The position numbers and the translations under genes were made by a program. A stretch of 64,000 bases of DNA, taken from positions 11,510,029-11,574,028 of the forward strand of contig JAGUCH010000003.1 of the NCBI GenBank assembly GCA_019096065.1, given 5' to 3'. Under the pieces are notes generated by a model. The model saw only the letters and a program-made list of their open reading frames with translations, had not been told where the DNA came from and ran no database searches. Positions 35,827-49,633 of this stretch are shown piece by piece. How positions within the stretch are numbered: position 1 is the stretch's first letter; each line of letters starts with the position of its first letter. The stretch is from Paracyclopina nana (taxonomy: Eukaryota; Arthropoda; Copepoda; Cyclopoida; Cyclopettidae).

Positions 35827-35857
35827 GTATCATCGTTTATTGTACTGGTTACGATAA
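35827..35857. repeat. Module A right inverted terminus
   Basis: GTATCATCG (35827-35835) and GGTTACGATAA (35847-35857) complement the two left-end words at 29712-29720 and 29697-29707. Confidence 0.8.
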
Positions 35858-37284
35858 GTTAGGTTAGGATTGGGTTAGGTTAGGGTAGGGTTAGGTTAGG
35901 TTAGGTTTGCTTTGGTTAGGTTAGGTTAAGTTAGGTTAGGTTAGGTTAGGTTGGTTTAGGTTAGGTTAGGTTAGGTTAGGTTAGGTTAGGTTAGGTTAGG
36001 TTAGGTTAGGTTAGGTTAGGTTAGGTTAGGTTAGGTTAGGTTAGGATTAGGTTAGGTTGGGATTGGATTGGGTTAGGTTAGGTTAGGTTAGGTTAGGTTA
36101 GGTTAGGTTAGGTTAGGTTAGGTTAGGTTAGGTTAGGTTAGGTTAGGTTAGGTTAGGTTAGGTTAGGTTAGGTTAGGTTAGGTTAGGTTAGGTTAGGTTA
36201 GGTTAGGTTAGGTTAGGTTAGGTTAGGTTAGGTTAGGTTAGGTTAGGTTAGGTTAGGTTAGGTTAGGTTAGGTTAGGTTAGGTTAGGTTAGGTTAGGTTA
36301 GGTTAGGTTAGGTTGGGTTAGGTTAGGTTAGGTTAGGTTAGGTTAGGTTAGGTTAGGTTAGGTTAGGTTAGGTTGGGTTAGGTTAGGTTAGGTTAGGTTA
36401 GGTTAGGTTAGGTTAGGTTAGGTTAGGTTGGGTTAGGTTAGGTTAGGTTGGGATTAGGTTAGGTTAGGTTAGGTTAGGTTAGGTTGGGTTGGAGGTTAGG
36501 TTGGGTTAGGTTAGGTTAGGTTGGGTTAGGTTAGGTTAGGTTAGGTTAGGTTAGGTTAGGTTAGGTTAGGTTAGGTTAGGTTAGGTTAGGTTAGGTTAGG
36601 TTAGGTTAGGTTAGGTTAGGTGAGGTTAGGTTAGGATAGGGTAGGTTAGGTTAGGTGAGGTTAGGTTAGGTTAGGTGAGGTTAGGTTAGGTGAGGTTAGG
36701 TTAGGTTAGGTGAGGTTAGGTTAGGTGAGGTTAGGTTAGGTTAGGTTAGGTTAGGTTAGGTTGGGATTAGGTTAGGTTAGGTTGGGTTAGGATTGGGGTT
36801 AGGTTAGGTTAGGTTAGGTTAGGTTAGGTTAGGTTAGGTTAGGTTAGGTTAGGTTAGGTTGGGTTGGGTTAGGTTAGGTTAGGTTAGGTTAGGTTAGGTT
36901 AGGTTAGGTTAGGTTAGGTTAGGTTAGGTTAGGTTAGGTTAGGTTAGGTTAGGTTAGGTTAGGTTAGGTTAGGTTAGGTTAGGTTAGGTTGGGATTAGGT
37001 TAGGTTAGGTTAGGTTAGGTTAGGTTAGGTTAGGTTAGGTTAGGTTAGGTTAGGTTAGGTTGGGATTAGGTTAGGTTAGGTTAGGTTAGGTTAGGTTAGG
37101 TTAGGTTAGGTTAGGTTAGGTTAGGTTAGGTTAGGTTAGGTTAGGTTGGGATTAGGTTAGGTTAGGTTAGGTTAGGTTAGGTTAGGTTGTTAGGTTAGGT
37201 TAGGTTAGGTTAGGTTAGGTTAAGTTAGGCTAGGCTAGGATAGGTGAGGTTTGGTTAGGTTAGGTTAGGTTAGGTTAGGTTAGG
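35858..37284 (+). repeat. Telomeric (TTAGG)n array 2
   Basis: About 1.4 kb of TTAGG with more variants than array 1. It is degenerate at both edges, has a cluster of GTGAGG variants at about 36621-36730, and has recurrent GGGATTAGG and GGATTGG units. Orientation as in array 1. Confidence 0.97.
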
Positions 37285-40200
37285 ATAAGTTAACCTAAGC
37301 GATGATACATGTCCCTTCCGCCCCTAGCTCCCTGGGGCCTTTCCCTATCTGAAAACTTCATTAATACAAAATGACCCGATTTTCATGCTCTACATTTGGT
37401 ATTTTATGAGTCTTCAAGATTCACCTACGTTTTCGGCCGCAAAGTTGAAAAAACCACTTTTCCCTATGTTTCGGTCAAAAGGGGTGTCCCTTCCGTACCC
37501 TGTGGGCCCGGGGCTTTCCCTATTGACACGCCCTTTATATCCTAGCCTATTCATGCCACGCCCTACAACTTCTATTAGTGAAATTTTTTAATCCACCTAT
37601 CCGTTTGGCCCGCTCGCTTCATAAGTATCATCGTTTTAACCCGATTTTTCACTTTTTGGCCTCCATTTTCAACTTTGAGGCCAGGGTTGACCCCATTTTT
37701 GTAGGTAGAATGGGCTGAAAAAAAAACACCAAATTGATTTGAAACTCTGGGAACCCGATGGCGTTGGTCCCGTTCAAATAGGGACAGCGGCTTGCCCGCC
37801 AGAGGCGGAAGGGACATCACTTTCGGACTGCCTGACCCCGCCAAGATTCAGAAGGAGTGGCCCAGGGGCCACACCCTTTGAATCTTATTATGAAACCTGG
37901 GCTCTGGGAACCCCAATCAGTTGTCAAAGTCGGGTTAGGACCCGATTTGGGGGTACTTTATTACTGAACTGCACTTTTTGACAGGAAGCCACCCCCCAGG
38001 TGGAGGTCAACTTCTACGTGGAGTGGCCTATCGGGTCGGCTGAGGTGTCCTCGGACAGGTTTTCAGGGGTGAGGAATCCAAATCTGCTGTCAGATTGGCA
38101 CTAGCACCCCTCCAAGTACCCGAAGGGACCCAAATGTGGTACCCTGTGTACCCCAACTCCATCATGGGCGGGTCTGACCCCAATGACCCATTAATAAAAG
38201 TTACTCCCCTTGACCCCAGCTTTCGTTTGACGTATCGCGCGACCCGATCCGACCGCAAATAGCGAAAAAGGGCATTTTGCCCTCTCGGGTGTACCCCGGG
38301 GCTCAGGGGCAACTTGGCCATACTTTGAGATATCGGGACGTGCTCGGTGTCTAGGGTATGGTTTTTGGGGGTGCTGAACCCGATTCTGGACTCAGATTTG
38401 GGCTACGAGGACCCGGTCCGCGACCCCGACTTGGGGCGTCACCCCCAAACTTTAACCCGCTCTAAATGGCTCAATTTTCATCCAAATTCGATGAAACTTT
38501 GGATTCTGGCTCCCAGCACTTTCCTTTATGGAGCCTACTCAGCACAGTCAGCTGATTTCAAATCTGCTGAGTCGTTTTCTCAGCACTCGGTAGAGCCGGA
38601 ACGGTAAGAGATATGAAAAAACTTATTTAGCAAAAGTTGCTCAGCACCCCAAAATATGTAAACATACCGAATCTCAGCGTCTCAGTAAAGCGACTCAGCA
38701 CCCCAAAACAGAGAGATACAGCAAAGTCATTGAAGCAAAAGTTGTTGCAAATAAATCACTGAATTCAGAACTGGTCTTGTTTTTGAGCTAGGCCGCTTTT
38801 TAGGAAATCGTCGAAAATTCTCTAAGCCTCTGGCCTTGGGGAACTCGACTTTGTCCTGAGTCATTTAATGGACTTGACTATGAAGTCAAAAGTTGTAGAG
38901 GAGCTCAGCCTGACTTCAGAACAGTAAATTGATGTCTGCTGAGACGCTCTGTTGCTGAGATAGCGCTGAGCTCGGAGCACTATATAACTTCGTAAATGAA
39001 AATGCGCTGAGCTACTTTGAGTACTAATAAAAGTGATAGAGAATGTCAAGACGAATTCATGAGTTCAAATAGAAGTGAGCTGAGACTCTCCGTTGCTGAG
39101 ATATCGCGCGCCGAAGTTTACTATATAGACTTTGTTTACTTTTGCATTTTGGGCCCGAATTTGGCCTGTTTTGGGGCCTAAAACTACTCGAAATGGGGCA
39201 ATTCTTCCTCCTAAGCTTCCTCTTATTGTTTTCTTGGACTTTTTCATGAATTTGAAGACTTTATTGCATTCTAAAGTGGAATTTTCCGCAAAAAACGGAT
39301 CGCGTCAAATTTCGAGCGATCAAATTAAAGTCGGTCTACGGCCTTTGACACCTTGAAACCTTGTAGAGGAGGTTGCCCTGACTTCATAGCAACAAATTTG
39401 AGCCAGATATCTGGTCTAGAACCGGAGATATCGCGCGCCAAAGTTTACCGCTAAATAGAAGCCTAACTGCTGAGCTTTACGGAGACAAGGAGCTGAGATA
39501 TCTTATTTACTATGTAGCAAAAAGTGTTCAGTTTGGTCTCCCATTTCTAAAACTGTAAATAGATCCAAAATCGGAGCATTTTTCGAATTTTCGTATTGAA
39601 TAGACGGATGAAACGCAGCTCTATGTACTACGTACTACATAGGGCTTTTCGTTAAGAAGTAGAGCCAGTAAAAGTTGACTTATGAACTTTGCTATGAAAT
39701 GAAAAAATGATCAGCTGAGTCTCAGGATTCCATAGCCGTAAAGAGTTTTAAAATCGGACAATTACGAGCTGAGATAGCGCTGAGCGCTCAGCAGTACAAG
39801 TAAGCGGACTTGGAAGTGGACTTGTGGACTTGGCTTTGAAGTCCAAAGTGGTAGAGGAGCTCAGCCTGACTTCAGAACAGTAAATAGATCCTTTCTGTGA
39901 CGCTCCGTTGCTGAGATATCGATCGTCAAAGTTTACTGCTGCTGAGCCCCCTGAAAAAGTGCTCATTTTCGCTGAGTTGTCCGATTGGGCTGAGACTTGG
40001 TACAAATGATCTACTAGATGCCATGAGTCAGCAAACCAAAGGATTTGGTGCTCAGCAGCTCAGCAGCAAAGTTATTTAGCCAGATATGCTCAGCATAAAA
40101 CCCTGCTCAGCAGAGAACCAGTTGAGCTGGGATAAAATCTAATGCCACTTTCTAATAGCCCATAAGACAGTGATCATTTATCAATAAAGACTTTTCATAT

Positions 40201-41960
40201 ATCTCATCATTCTGCTGAGTTATTAAGCAAAAACCTGAAAATGGGGTCAAATGGGAGGCTGAATAACTCCGCTGCTGAGCGTTTTTGGGCATATGTTTAC
40301 TTGGGATTATCTGCTCAGAATGTGACGGAGACCAATCATACCAAGTTTCAGCTCAATCGGACCACTTTGAAAAATCGGCCACTTTTTCTAAGGCTACCCC
40401 CTTAGGAAAAACTCGACTTTTTCCCAAGTCATTTTATGGACTTGACTATGAACCAAGACTTGTAGAGGAGCTCGGCCTGACTTCAAAACACTAAATTGAA
40501 GTGTGCTGAGATGCTCCGTTGCTGAGATATTGGGGGTCAAAGTGTGGAAATCGGGTCCCAGAAGGAGCGGTCTCACAGAAAATTTCATAAAATAAGAAAT
40601 GATGGGGACATCAAGGGCTACTTGCATATCAAATTTCAGCTCTGTAGCTCAACATTTAGTGTTGCTGAGTCAGTTAATTACTTTGCTGAGACTCGGTCAA
40701 AATGATGTTTGATTTATTTGCAACAACTTTTGCTTCAATGACTTTGCTGAATCTTGTCATTTTTGGTTGCTGAGTCAGTTGTTTACTTTGCTGAGACTCG
40801 GTCAAAATGATGTTTGATTTATTTGCAACAACTTTTGCTTCAATGACTTTGCTGTATCTGCTCATTTTGGATTGCTGAGTCACTTGGCTGAGATGCTGAG
40901 ACTTGGTATGTAAGGGTATTTTGGGGTGCTGAGCAACTTTTGCTAAATAAGTTTTTTGATATCTCTCACCGTTTCCGAGATACAGAGTGCTGAGAAAGTG
41001 ACTCAGCAGTTTTGAAATCAGCTGACTGTGCTGAGTTGGCTCCATAAAGGACTCAGCTGTATCTCAAAAATCAGTTTTGGGCTCGTTCCGAGTGAAAATC
41101 TGCGAAAAAAACGGGGTCCACATTCGGGGTGGCCCCCCCAAACGGGGTCAAAATCGGGGTCAGGGGGTCAAAGTTAGGGTCATTGTAAGGTATAGTGGGT
41201 CAGTAATGTGCTCAGTAGTTAAGAAACGGGTTATATAGTGGGGGCGGGGCCCAAAATCGGGGTCAAAATCGGGGTCCTAGGCCCCCCAGGGGTCATCTGG
41301 GGGGGTTGCGGTAGGTTGCGGTAGGTCGCGGTAGGGTAATGGGCGAATCGCTGAGCGATTCCCCAATGGGTGAAAAGTTAAAGTCCAGTCTCTCTAGTCC
41401 TTTCCTCCACTTTCGGGGCACTTGCCCTTTTTGGAGCCCGATGGGGCTAGAGGGCTGATTCCAACGCCAGTGCGTAGCCCTGACCCTAAGGAACCCGGGG
41501 GTACCAGCCCCGGGGCCCCCAGGCCCCTGGGGGCGGGGCTAGGGGCTTAAGGGCAGTTGTTTGTAGTTTGGTACAAATAATCCATAGTACTATGTATATA
41601 CCCTATGTAGGTACTTAGGGTCCGGAAAATCCTTATGTAGTAAAGTGGGAGTTGGTGCTAGGGCAAAGTGGTCATAGGGAAAGTTGTTCATCTTGATGAG
41701 GGGCATCTTTTCTATTAATGAAATTTTTCACCTAGGCCTAAGGCCTGGGAGATGGGCCTAACCTAAGTTTTGCCCTTTAGGCAGGGCTGCCCTAAAAACG
41801 TACACATGGATTTGGCTGATTTTTGGTGAGGAGGTGGGGGGTACCAAGGTCTACCATCATGCCAAGTTTCAGCCACCAGTTCCTAGAATTACTATGAGGC
41901 ATAACCGGTATCATCGGTATCATCGCGAAGTATCATCGCGCTATGTAGTGATTGACTTAT
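37285..41960 (+). repeat. Subtelomeric module B (4.7 kb, noncoding)
   Basis: Collinear with module A but about 1.5 kb shorter, because the ~420 bp internal block occurs once (39029-39446) rather than three times. It differs from A by scattered substitutions, so it is a true diverged copy. It begins with CGATGATAC (37300-37308) and ends with GTATCATCG three times (41908, 41917, 41930). The outer TTATCGTAACC pair of module A is not preserved. Confidence 0.9.
39029..39446 (+). repeat. Single internal block in module B
   Basis: The only copy in B of the ~420 bp block that is triplicated in modules A and C. Confidence 0.85.
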
Positions 41961-43157
41961 GTTAGGTTAGGTTAGGTTAGGTTAGGTTAGGTTAGGTTAG
42001 GTTAGGTTAGGTTAGGTTAGGTTAGGTTAGGTTAGGTTAGGTTAGGTTAGGTTAGGTTAGGTTAGGTTAGGTTAGGTTAGGTTAGGTTAGGTTAGGTTAG
42101 GTTAGGTTAGGTTAGGTTAGGTTAGGTTAGGTTAGGTTAGGTTAGGTTAGGTTAGGTTAGGTTAGGTTAGGTTAGGTTAGGTTAGGTTAGGTTAGGTTAG
42201 GTTAGGTTAGGTTAGGTTAGGTTAGGTTAGGTTAGGTTAGGTTAGGTTAGGTTAGGTTAGGTTAGGTTAGGTTAGGTTAGGTTAGGTTAGGTTAGGTTAG
42301 GTTAGGTTAGGTTAGGTTAGGTTAGGTTAGGTTAGGTTAGGTTAGGTTAGGTTAGGTTAGGTTAGGTTAGGTTAGGTTAGGTTAGGTTAGGTTAGGTTAG
42401 GTTAGGTTAGGTTAGGTTAGGTTAGGTTAGGTTAGGTTAGGTTAGGTTAGGTTAGGTTAGGTTAGGTTAGGATTAGGTTAGGTTAGGTTAGGTTAGGTTA
42501 GGTTAGGTTAGGTTAGGTTAGGTTAGGTTAGGTTAGGTTAGGTTAGGTTAGGTTAGGTTAGGTTAGGTTAGGTTGGGTTATGTTAGGTTGGGTTAGGTTA
42601 GGTTAGGTTAGGTTAGGTTAGGTTAGGTTAGGTTAGGTTAGGTTAGGTTAGGTTAGGTTGGTTGGTTAGGTTAGGTTAGGTTAGGTTAGGTTAGGTTAGG
42701 TTAGGTTAGGTTAGGTTAGGTTGGGATTAGGTTAGGTTAGGTTAGGTTAGGTTAGGTTAGGTTAGGTTAGGTTAGGTTAGGTTAGGTTGGGTTAGGTTAG
42801 GTTAGGTTAGGTTAGGTTAGGTTAGGTTAGGTTGGGTTAGGTTAGGTTAGGTTAGGTTAGGTTAGGTTAGGTTAGGTTAGGTTAGGTTAGGTTAGGTTAG
42901 GTTAGGTTAGGTTAGGTTAGGTTAGGTTAGGTTAGGTTAGGTTAGGTTAGGTTAGGTTAGGTTAGGTTAGGTTAGGTTAGGTTAGGTTAGGTTAGGTTAG
43001 GTTAGGTTAGGTTAGGTTAGGTTAGGTTAGGTTAGGTTAGGTTAGGTTAGGTTAGGTTAGGTTAGGTTAGGTTAGGTTAGGTTAGGTTAGGTTAGGTTAG
43101 GTTAGGTTAGGTTAGGTTAGGTTGGGTTAGGTTAGGTTAGGTTAGGTTAGGTTAGGT
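41961..43157 (+). repeat. Telomeric (TTAGG)n array 3
   Basis: About 1.2 kb of TTAGG. The first ~500 bases are perfect, and sparse TTGGG, GGATT and GGTTGG variants follow. Same orientation as the other arrays. Confidence 0.98.
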
Positions 43158-46100
43158 CATCTAACCCAGGCGATGATACCATGTCCCGCTTCCGCCCCTA
43201 GCGCCCAGGGGCCTTGCCCCAGGGGCCAATGTCATTAATACAAAAAGGACCCGATTTTTGTGCCCTACATTTGATATTAATGATGTTTTTCATTCTACCT
43301 ATTCGTTTTCGAGGCAAACATGTCCTTTTTGTTGTTTTCCTTAATGTTTTAGTGGAAAAAGGTGTACTTTCCAAGGCCCACGGACCCGGGGTGGCCCCAG
43401 GGCCCACTGCCCTTTATATCTCTAGCAACTATTCCATGCCACGCCCCCTACAACTTCTATTAATGAAATTTTTCAATCCACCTATCCGTTTGGCCCGCTC
43501 GTTTCATAGAAGCTATCATCGTTTGAACCCGATTTTTTTCACTTTTTGGCCTCCATTTTTCAACTTTGAGGCCAGGGTGGAGGCCAAACAGGTAGGTGTG
43601 TTAGTCTGAAAAAAAAAGACGTAGGCACTTAATTATTTTGTTTAGGGAACCCGATGGCATTGGTCCCGAGTTCTCAGGGCAATTGTCCCGTTTGCCCTCT
43701 CCAGGCCTTCAGGAAGGGACATCAATTTTGGACAGCCTGACCCCGCCAAGATTCAGAAGGAGTGGCCCAGGGGCCACACCCTCTCATTCTTATTATATGG
43801 AAACTTGGGGTCTGGGAACCCCAATCAGTTGTCAAAATCGGGTTAGGACCACGATTTGGGGTACACTGTATGTAGTGAACACTGCACTTTTTGACATAAT
43901 GCCACCCCCAGGTGGAGGTCAGCTTCACTGCGTGGAGTGGCCTATCGGGTCGGCTGAGGTGTCCTTGGACAGGTTTTCAGGGGTGGGGAATCCAAATCTA
44001 CCCAGTCAGATTGGCGCTAGCTCCACTCCCTGAAGTACCCGCAGAGGTCCCAAATGGGGTACCCTATGTGCTCTCCAACTCCCTCTTGGGGGTCTGACCC
44101 CAATGACCCATAAAAATAAAAGTTGTTCAGTTTGGCCTCAGCTTTCATTTGCCGTATCGCGCTGACCCGATCGGACCGGGAAATAGCGATACTGGGCGTT
44201 CGCGGTCCATGTGGGTGCGGCAGCGGGTTTTAAGGGGGCAAGATTAGGGCCCCAGGGGTAACTCAGGGGTCCTTTGAGATATCAGGACGTGCTCCAGTGT
44301 CCTCGGTACGCGGGTTTTGGGGGTGCTGCACCCGATTCTGGACCCCGATTTGCAGGCTACGAGGACCCGGTCCCACGACCCCGACTTGAGGCGTCACCCC
44401 AAAACTTTAACCCGCCCTGAAGATGATGGCTCATTTTCACCCAAATTCGATGAAACTTTGGATTCTGGCTCCCAGCACTTTCCTTTATGGAGCCTACTCA
44501 GCACAGTCAGCTGATTTCAAAACTACTGAGTGGTTTTTCTCAGCACTCAGTAGAGTAACCGAAACGGTAAGAGATATCAAAAAACTTATTTAGCTTGAAA
44601 GTTGCTCAGCACCCCAAAATATGTAAACATGCCAAATCTCAGCATCTCAGTAAAGCGACTCAGCACCCCAAAACTGCAGCGAAGATACAGCAAAGTCATT
44701 GAAGCAAAAGTTGTTGCAAATAAATCACTGAAGTTCGGAGATGAATTCTTATTTTTTCACTGAGTCGTCAAGTAATGACTTTGGCTTTATGAAGTGCAAA
44801 GTTGTGAGAGGAGGTTGCCCTGACTTCACATAGGTTCCAAGAATTGGGGCCAGATATCTGGTCTAGAACCGGAGATATCCGCTCGCCGCCGGTACCGCTA
44901 AATAGCAGCCCGTCTGCCAAGGTTTACGGAGACTTGAAGCGGAAGATGTACATTTTGAGTTTGCTTTGTTACAAAAGTGATAGAGAATGTCCAAGACGAA
45001 TACATGGATGTAAAAAAGCCACCTGAGACGCTCCGTTGCGGAGATATCGCTCCCAAAGTTTACTATATAGAGGCTTTGTTTACTTTTTCATTTTGGGCTC
45101 GGAATTCAGAAGCTTGTTTGAGGCCTAAAATTGCCCGAAATGGGTCAATTCTTCCTCCTAAGCTTCCTCTTATTGTTTTTCTTGGACTTTTTCATGAATT
45201 TGAAGACTTTATTGCATTCTAAGAGTGGAGATTTTCCGCGAAAAACGGATCGCGTCAAATTTCGAGCGATCAAATTAAAGTCGGTCTACGGCCTTTGACA
45301 CCTTGAAACAACTTGTAGAGGAGGTTGCCCCTGACTTCATCTGCGGAAATCAAATTACAGGGCAAAATATCTGGTCTAGAACCGGAGATATCGCGCGCCA
45401 AAGTTTACCGCTTAATAGAAGCCTAACTGCTACAGAGCTTTACGGAGACAAAGGAGCTGAGATATCTTGTTTACTATTTAGCAGCAAAAAGGAAGATGTT
45501 CAGTTTGGTCTCCCATTTACCAAAACTTCATAAAGACATCGAAAATCGGAGCATTTTCGAATTTTCGTATTGAATAGACGGATGAAACGCAGCTCTGGCA
45601 TGTACTACGTACTACATAGGGCTTTTCTTTAAGAACTAGCGCCAGTAAAAGTGGACTTATGAACTTTGCTATGAAATGAAAAAATGATCTTGCTGAGGCC
45701 TCAAGGATTCCATTGGTATAAATAGTTTTAAAATCCATGGACAATTACGAGCTGGAGATAGCGCTACTGAGCGCCGGTACCGCTAAATAGCAGCCTGGCG
45801 GGTAAGTTTCTTACAGGAGACTGTGAAAGCGGAGATGCTGAGTTGCTTACTTATAAAAGTGATAGAGAATGTCAAGACGAAGATCTCTGGAGTGCAAAAA
45901 GAAGTGATCTGAGACGCTCCGTTGCTGAGATATCGCGGGTCAGAAGTTTACTATATAGAGTCTTTGTTTACTTTTCATTTCTATGGGCCCCAATTCAGCT
46001 TGTTTTTGGGGCCTAAAACGTTGCCCAAAAAATGAGTCCAATTTAACTTCCTCCTAAGCTTCCTCTTATGGTTTTCTTAGACTTTTTCACGAATTTGAGT

Positions 46101-49100
46101 ACTTTATTGCATTCTAGAGTGGAATTTTTTCCGCGAAAAACGGATCGCGTCAAATTTTCGCCGATCGATTTAAAAGTTCAAATGCCCGGACTTGAACTGC
46201 TGATAAACCTTGTAGAGGAGGTTGCCCTGACTTCATAAAAGAAACAAGATTTGGGCCAGATTATCTGGTCTGAAGAACCGAGAGATATCGCACGCCAAAG
46301 TTGCATTGTAGCAGTAAAAAATGCTCCCTTCCATGGATTGCTCGCAAACAGGGTTGCCCCCTGGCGTTGCCCTTTGAATCATGAATACATAAAAGTCATT
46401 CTCTAGAACTTTTATTATTAAAGTTTTTAATTTTACCTATGATTTTTTTCGGAATTGGCTCAGCACAAAAAGTGCTTTGAGATCAGAAGCAGGAGAAGGT
46501 TGCTGAGATATGAAAATGACTATGAACCAAAAGTTGTAGAGAATGATCCCACGACTTCAAAACAGTAAATTGAAGTCAGCTGAGACACTCCGTTGCAGGA
46601 GATATCGCGGAGTCAGAAGTTTACTACATAGAACTTTGTTTACTTTTGCATTTGGGCCTGAATTCTGGCTTATTTTGGGGCTTAAAACTGCCCGAAATGG
46701 GTCGAATTCTTCCTCCTAAGCTTCCTCTTATTGTTTTCTTGGACTTTTTCATGAATTTGAAGACTTTATTGCATTCTAACAAGTGGAATTTTCCGCGAAA
46801 AACTGGATCCGCGTCGCAGAATTTCGAGCGATCAAAATTAAAGTCAGGTCTACGTCCTAACTGACACCTTCCCGAAACCTTGTAGAGGAGGTTGCCCTGA
46901 CTTCATAGCAACAAATTTTGAGGCCATGATATCTGGTCTAGAACCGGAGATATCGCGCGCCAAAGTTTACCGCTTTTTAGCATCCGTCTGCTGAGCAGTT
47001 TACGGAGACAAAGGAGCTTTGAGCTATCTTGTTTACTATTTAGCAAAAAGTGTTCAGTTTGGTCTCCCGTTTCCAAAACGCTGTAAATAGTTCCAAAATC
47101 GGAGCATTTTTTCGAATTTTTGCCATGCTTAACGAGTTTTAAAGTACAGTGCTTTATGTACTATGCGCACTACTAAATAGAGCGTTTCGTTCTGAACTAG
47201 CGCAAAGTAAAAGTGGAGATATCCAAGTTTGCTATGAAGTAAAAGTAGTTTCTACTAAGCCTCCGAGGATTCCATAAGATGTAAACAGTTTTAAAATCGG
47301 ACAACTACGAGCTGAGATAGTGCTGAGCGCTCAGCAGTACACCGAACCAGCGGACTTGGAAGTGAGACTTGTGGACTTGGCTTTGAAGTACAAAGTGATA
47401 GAGGAGCTCATCACGACTTCAGAACAGTAAATTGATCCGAGCTGTGACGCTCCGTTGCTGAGATATCGATCCGTCAAAGTTTACTGCTGCTGAGCCCCCT
47501 GAAAAAAGTGCTCATTTTCGCTGAGTTCTCTCCGATTGGGAGGCTGAGACTTCATGGCACAAAATGATCTGCACTAGATGCCATGACTCCAGCACACCAA
47601 AGGATTTGGTGCTCAAGCAGCTCAGCAGCGGAGTTGGCTTCAGCCAGGTAGCATACTCAAGCATAAAACCCTGCTCAGCGAAGAGAACCAGCTGAGCTGT
47701 GATAAAATCTGATGACACTTTTCTAATAGCCCATAAGACAGTGATCATTTTATCAGTAAAGAACTTTTCATATATCTCATCATTCTGCTGAGTTATTAAG
47801 TAAAAACCTGAAAATGAGGAATTCAAATGGGAGGCTGAATAACTCGGCTGCTGAGCGTTTTTGGGCATATGTTTACTTGCCAAGAATTATCTGCTCAGAA
47901 TGTGACGGAGAACGATTCGTACAAAGTTTCAGCTCCAATCCGAGCACTTTGAAAAATCGGCCACTTTTTCTAAGGCTACCTTAGGGAAAACTCGACTTTT
48001 GCCAAGAAGTCATTTTATGGACTTGACTATGAGACCAAGACTTGTAGAGGAGCTCGGCACTGACTTCAAAAACGTAGAATTGAAGTGTGCTGAGACGCTC
48101 CGTTGCTGAGATATAGGGGTCAAAGTCTCCCGAAATCCAGGCCCCAGAAGGAGACGGTCTCTCAGAAAATTTCATAAAATAAGAAATGATGGGGACATCA
48201 AGGGGCTTCACTTTTCCATATCAAATTTCAGCTCTCTGTAGCTCAAAGGTTTAGAAGTTGCTGAGTCAGTTGTAGTTACTTTGCTGAGACTCCAGTCAAA
48301 ATGATGTTTGATTTATTTGCAACAACTTTTGCTTCAATGACTTTGCTGTATCTTGTCATTTTTAGTTGCCTTGAGTCAGTTTACTAGAGATGCTGAGACT
48401 TAGTCAAAATGATGTTTGATTTATTTGCAACAACTTTTTGCTTCAATGACTTTGCTGTGTCTGCTCATTTTGGATTGCTGGAGTCACTTGGCTGAGATGC
48501 ACAAGAGACTTGGTATATAAGGAGTATTTTGGGGTGCTGAGCAACTTTTGCCACAAATAAGTTTTTGATATCATCTGCACCGTTTCTGAGATACAGAGGA
48601 GTGCTGAAAGTGACTCAGCAAGTTTTGAAATCAGCTGACTGTGCTGAGTTGGCTCCATAAAGGACTCAGCTGTATCTCAAAAATCAGTTTGGAGGAGCTC
48701 GTTCCGAGTGAAAATCTGCAGAAAAAGAACGGAGTCCACTATTCGGGGTGGCCCCCAAGCAGGGAGTCAAAAATCAGGGGTCAGGGGGCCATAGTTAGGG
48801 TCTATGTAGGTATATGTGGGTCAGTAATGTGCTAACAGTAGCTAAGAAACAGGTTATATAAGTGGGGCAGGGCCCAAAATCCCATGGGAGTCAAAATCAG
48901 GGTCCTGAGGGCCCCTAGGGGTCATCTGGGAGGGGTTGCGATGTAGGTTGCAGGCTAGGTCGCGGTAGTGGTAATGGGCGAATCGCTTTGAGCGATTCCC
49001 CAATGGGTGAAAAGTTAAGAGTCGCTTGTCTCTAGTCGTTTTGCTCCGTCAGCTTCAGGGAGTGCAGGGCCTTAACTTGGGGCCCGATCGGGGTAGAGGG

Positions 49101-49633
49101 CCAATGTTCCAACGCCAAGTGCATATGCGACCCTAAGGAACCCAGGGTACCCAGCCCTGGGGCCCCCAGGCCACTGGGGGGCGGGGCCAGGGGCGTTAAG
49201 TGCGAGTTGTTTGTAGTTTGGTCAAAAAAATACATAGCTAGTATATATACCCTAGCCTATGCTTAGAGTAACCTAGGTCCCAGAAAACCTTATGTAGTAA
49301 AGAAGCTAGAGTTGGTGCTGGAGCAAAGTATGGTCATAGGGAAAGTTGTTCCATCTTGATGAGGGCATCTTTTATATTAATGAAATTTTCACCTAGGCCC
49401 TAAGGCCTGGGAGCTGAAAGACTAACCCAGTTTCAAAATGTATTGAGGAGCTGCCCCCAAAAACGTACACGTGGGAATCCCAGCTGATTTTTGGTGGAGA
49501 GGTGGGGGGACCAGAGGTCTATCACCTCACCAAAATGAACTTCCGGTTCCAACGTTCAGGGGGTGAGCATACCCCGGTATCATCAGTATCATCGGCTTAG
49601 GTATCATCGTTTATTGTACTGGTTACACGATAA
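43158..49633 (+). repeat. Subtelomeric module C (6.5 kb), error-laden copy of A type
   Basis: Collinear with module A, including three copies of the internal block (starting about 44970, 45858 and 46530) and the same right end (GTATCATCG, then GGTTAC and CGATAAG, with an extra AC). Compared with A it carries frequent 1-4 base insertions (for example GATACCATGTCCCGCTTCC for GATACATGTCCCTTCC) but few clear substitutions. Confidence 0.9.

Larger units (their letters stand above)
29700..35857 (+). repeat. Subtelomeric module A (6.16 kb, noncoding)
   Basis: A long unique-looking sequence between two TTAGG arrays, repeated as modules B and C. In order: a GC-rich left part (about 29700-30900, many GGGGCC/GACCCC words); a GCTGAG/CTCAGC-rich core (30950-34970) containing a block repeated three times; a G-rich right part (34980-35450, GGGGTCAAAATCGGGGTC, GGTTGCGGTAG repeats); and an end with three GTATCATCR words. 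The longest frame is 129 codons, and no reverse transcriptase, transposase or poly(A) tail is visible. Function unknown. Confidence 0.9.

Noticed and set aside
29700..49633. Modules as TRAS/SART-type telomeric non-LTR retrotransposons
   Set aside because: No reverse transcriptase or endonuclease motif in any frame, no frame above about 131 codons, and no poly(A) tail at either boundary.
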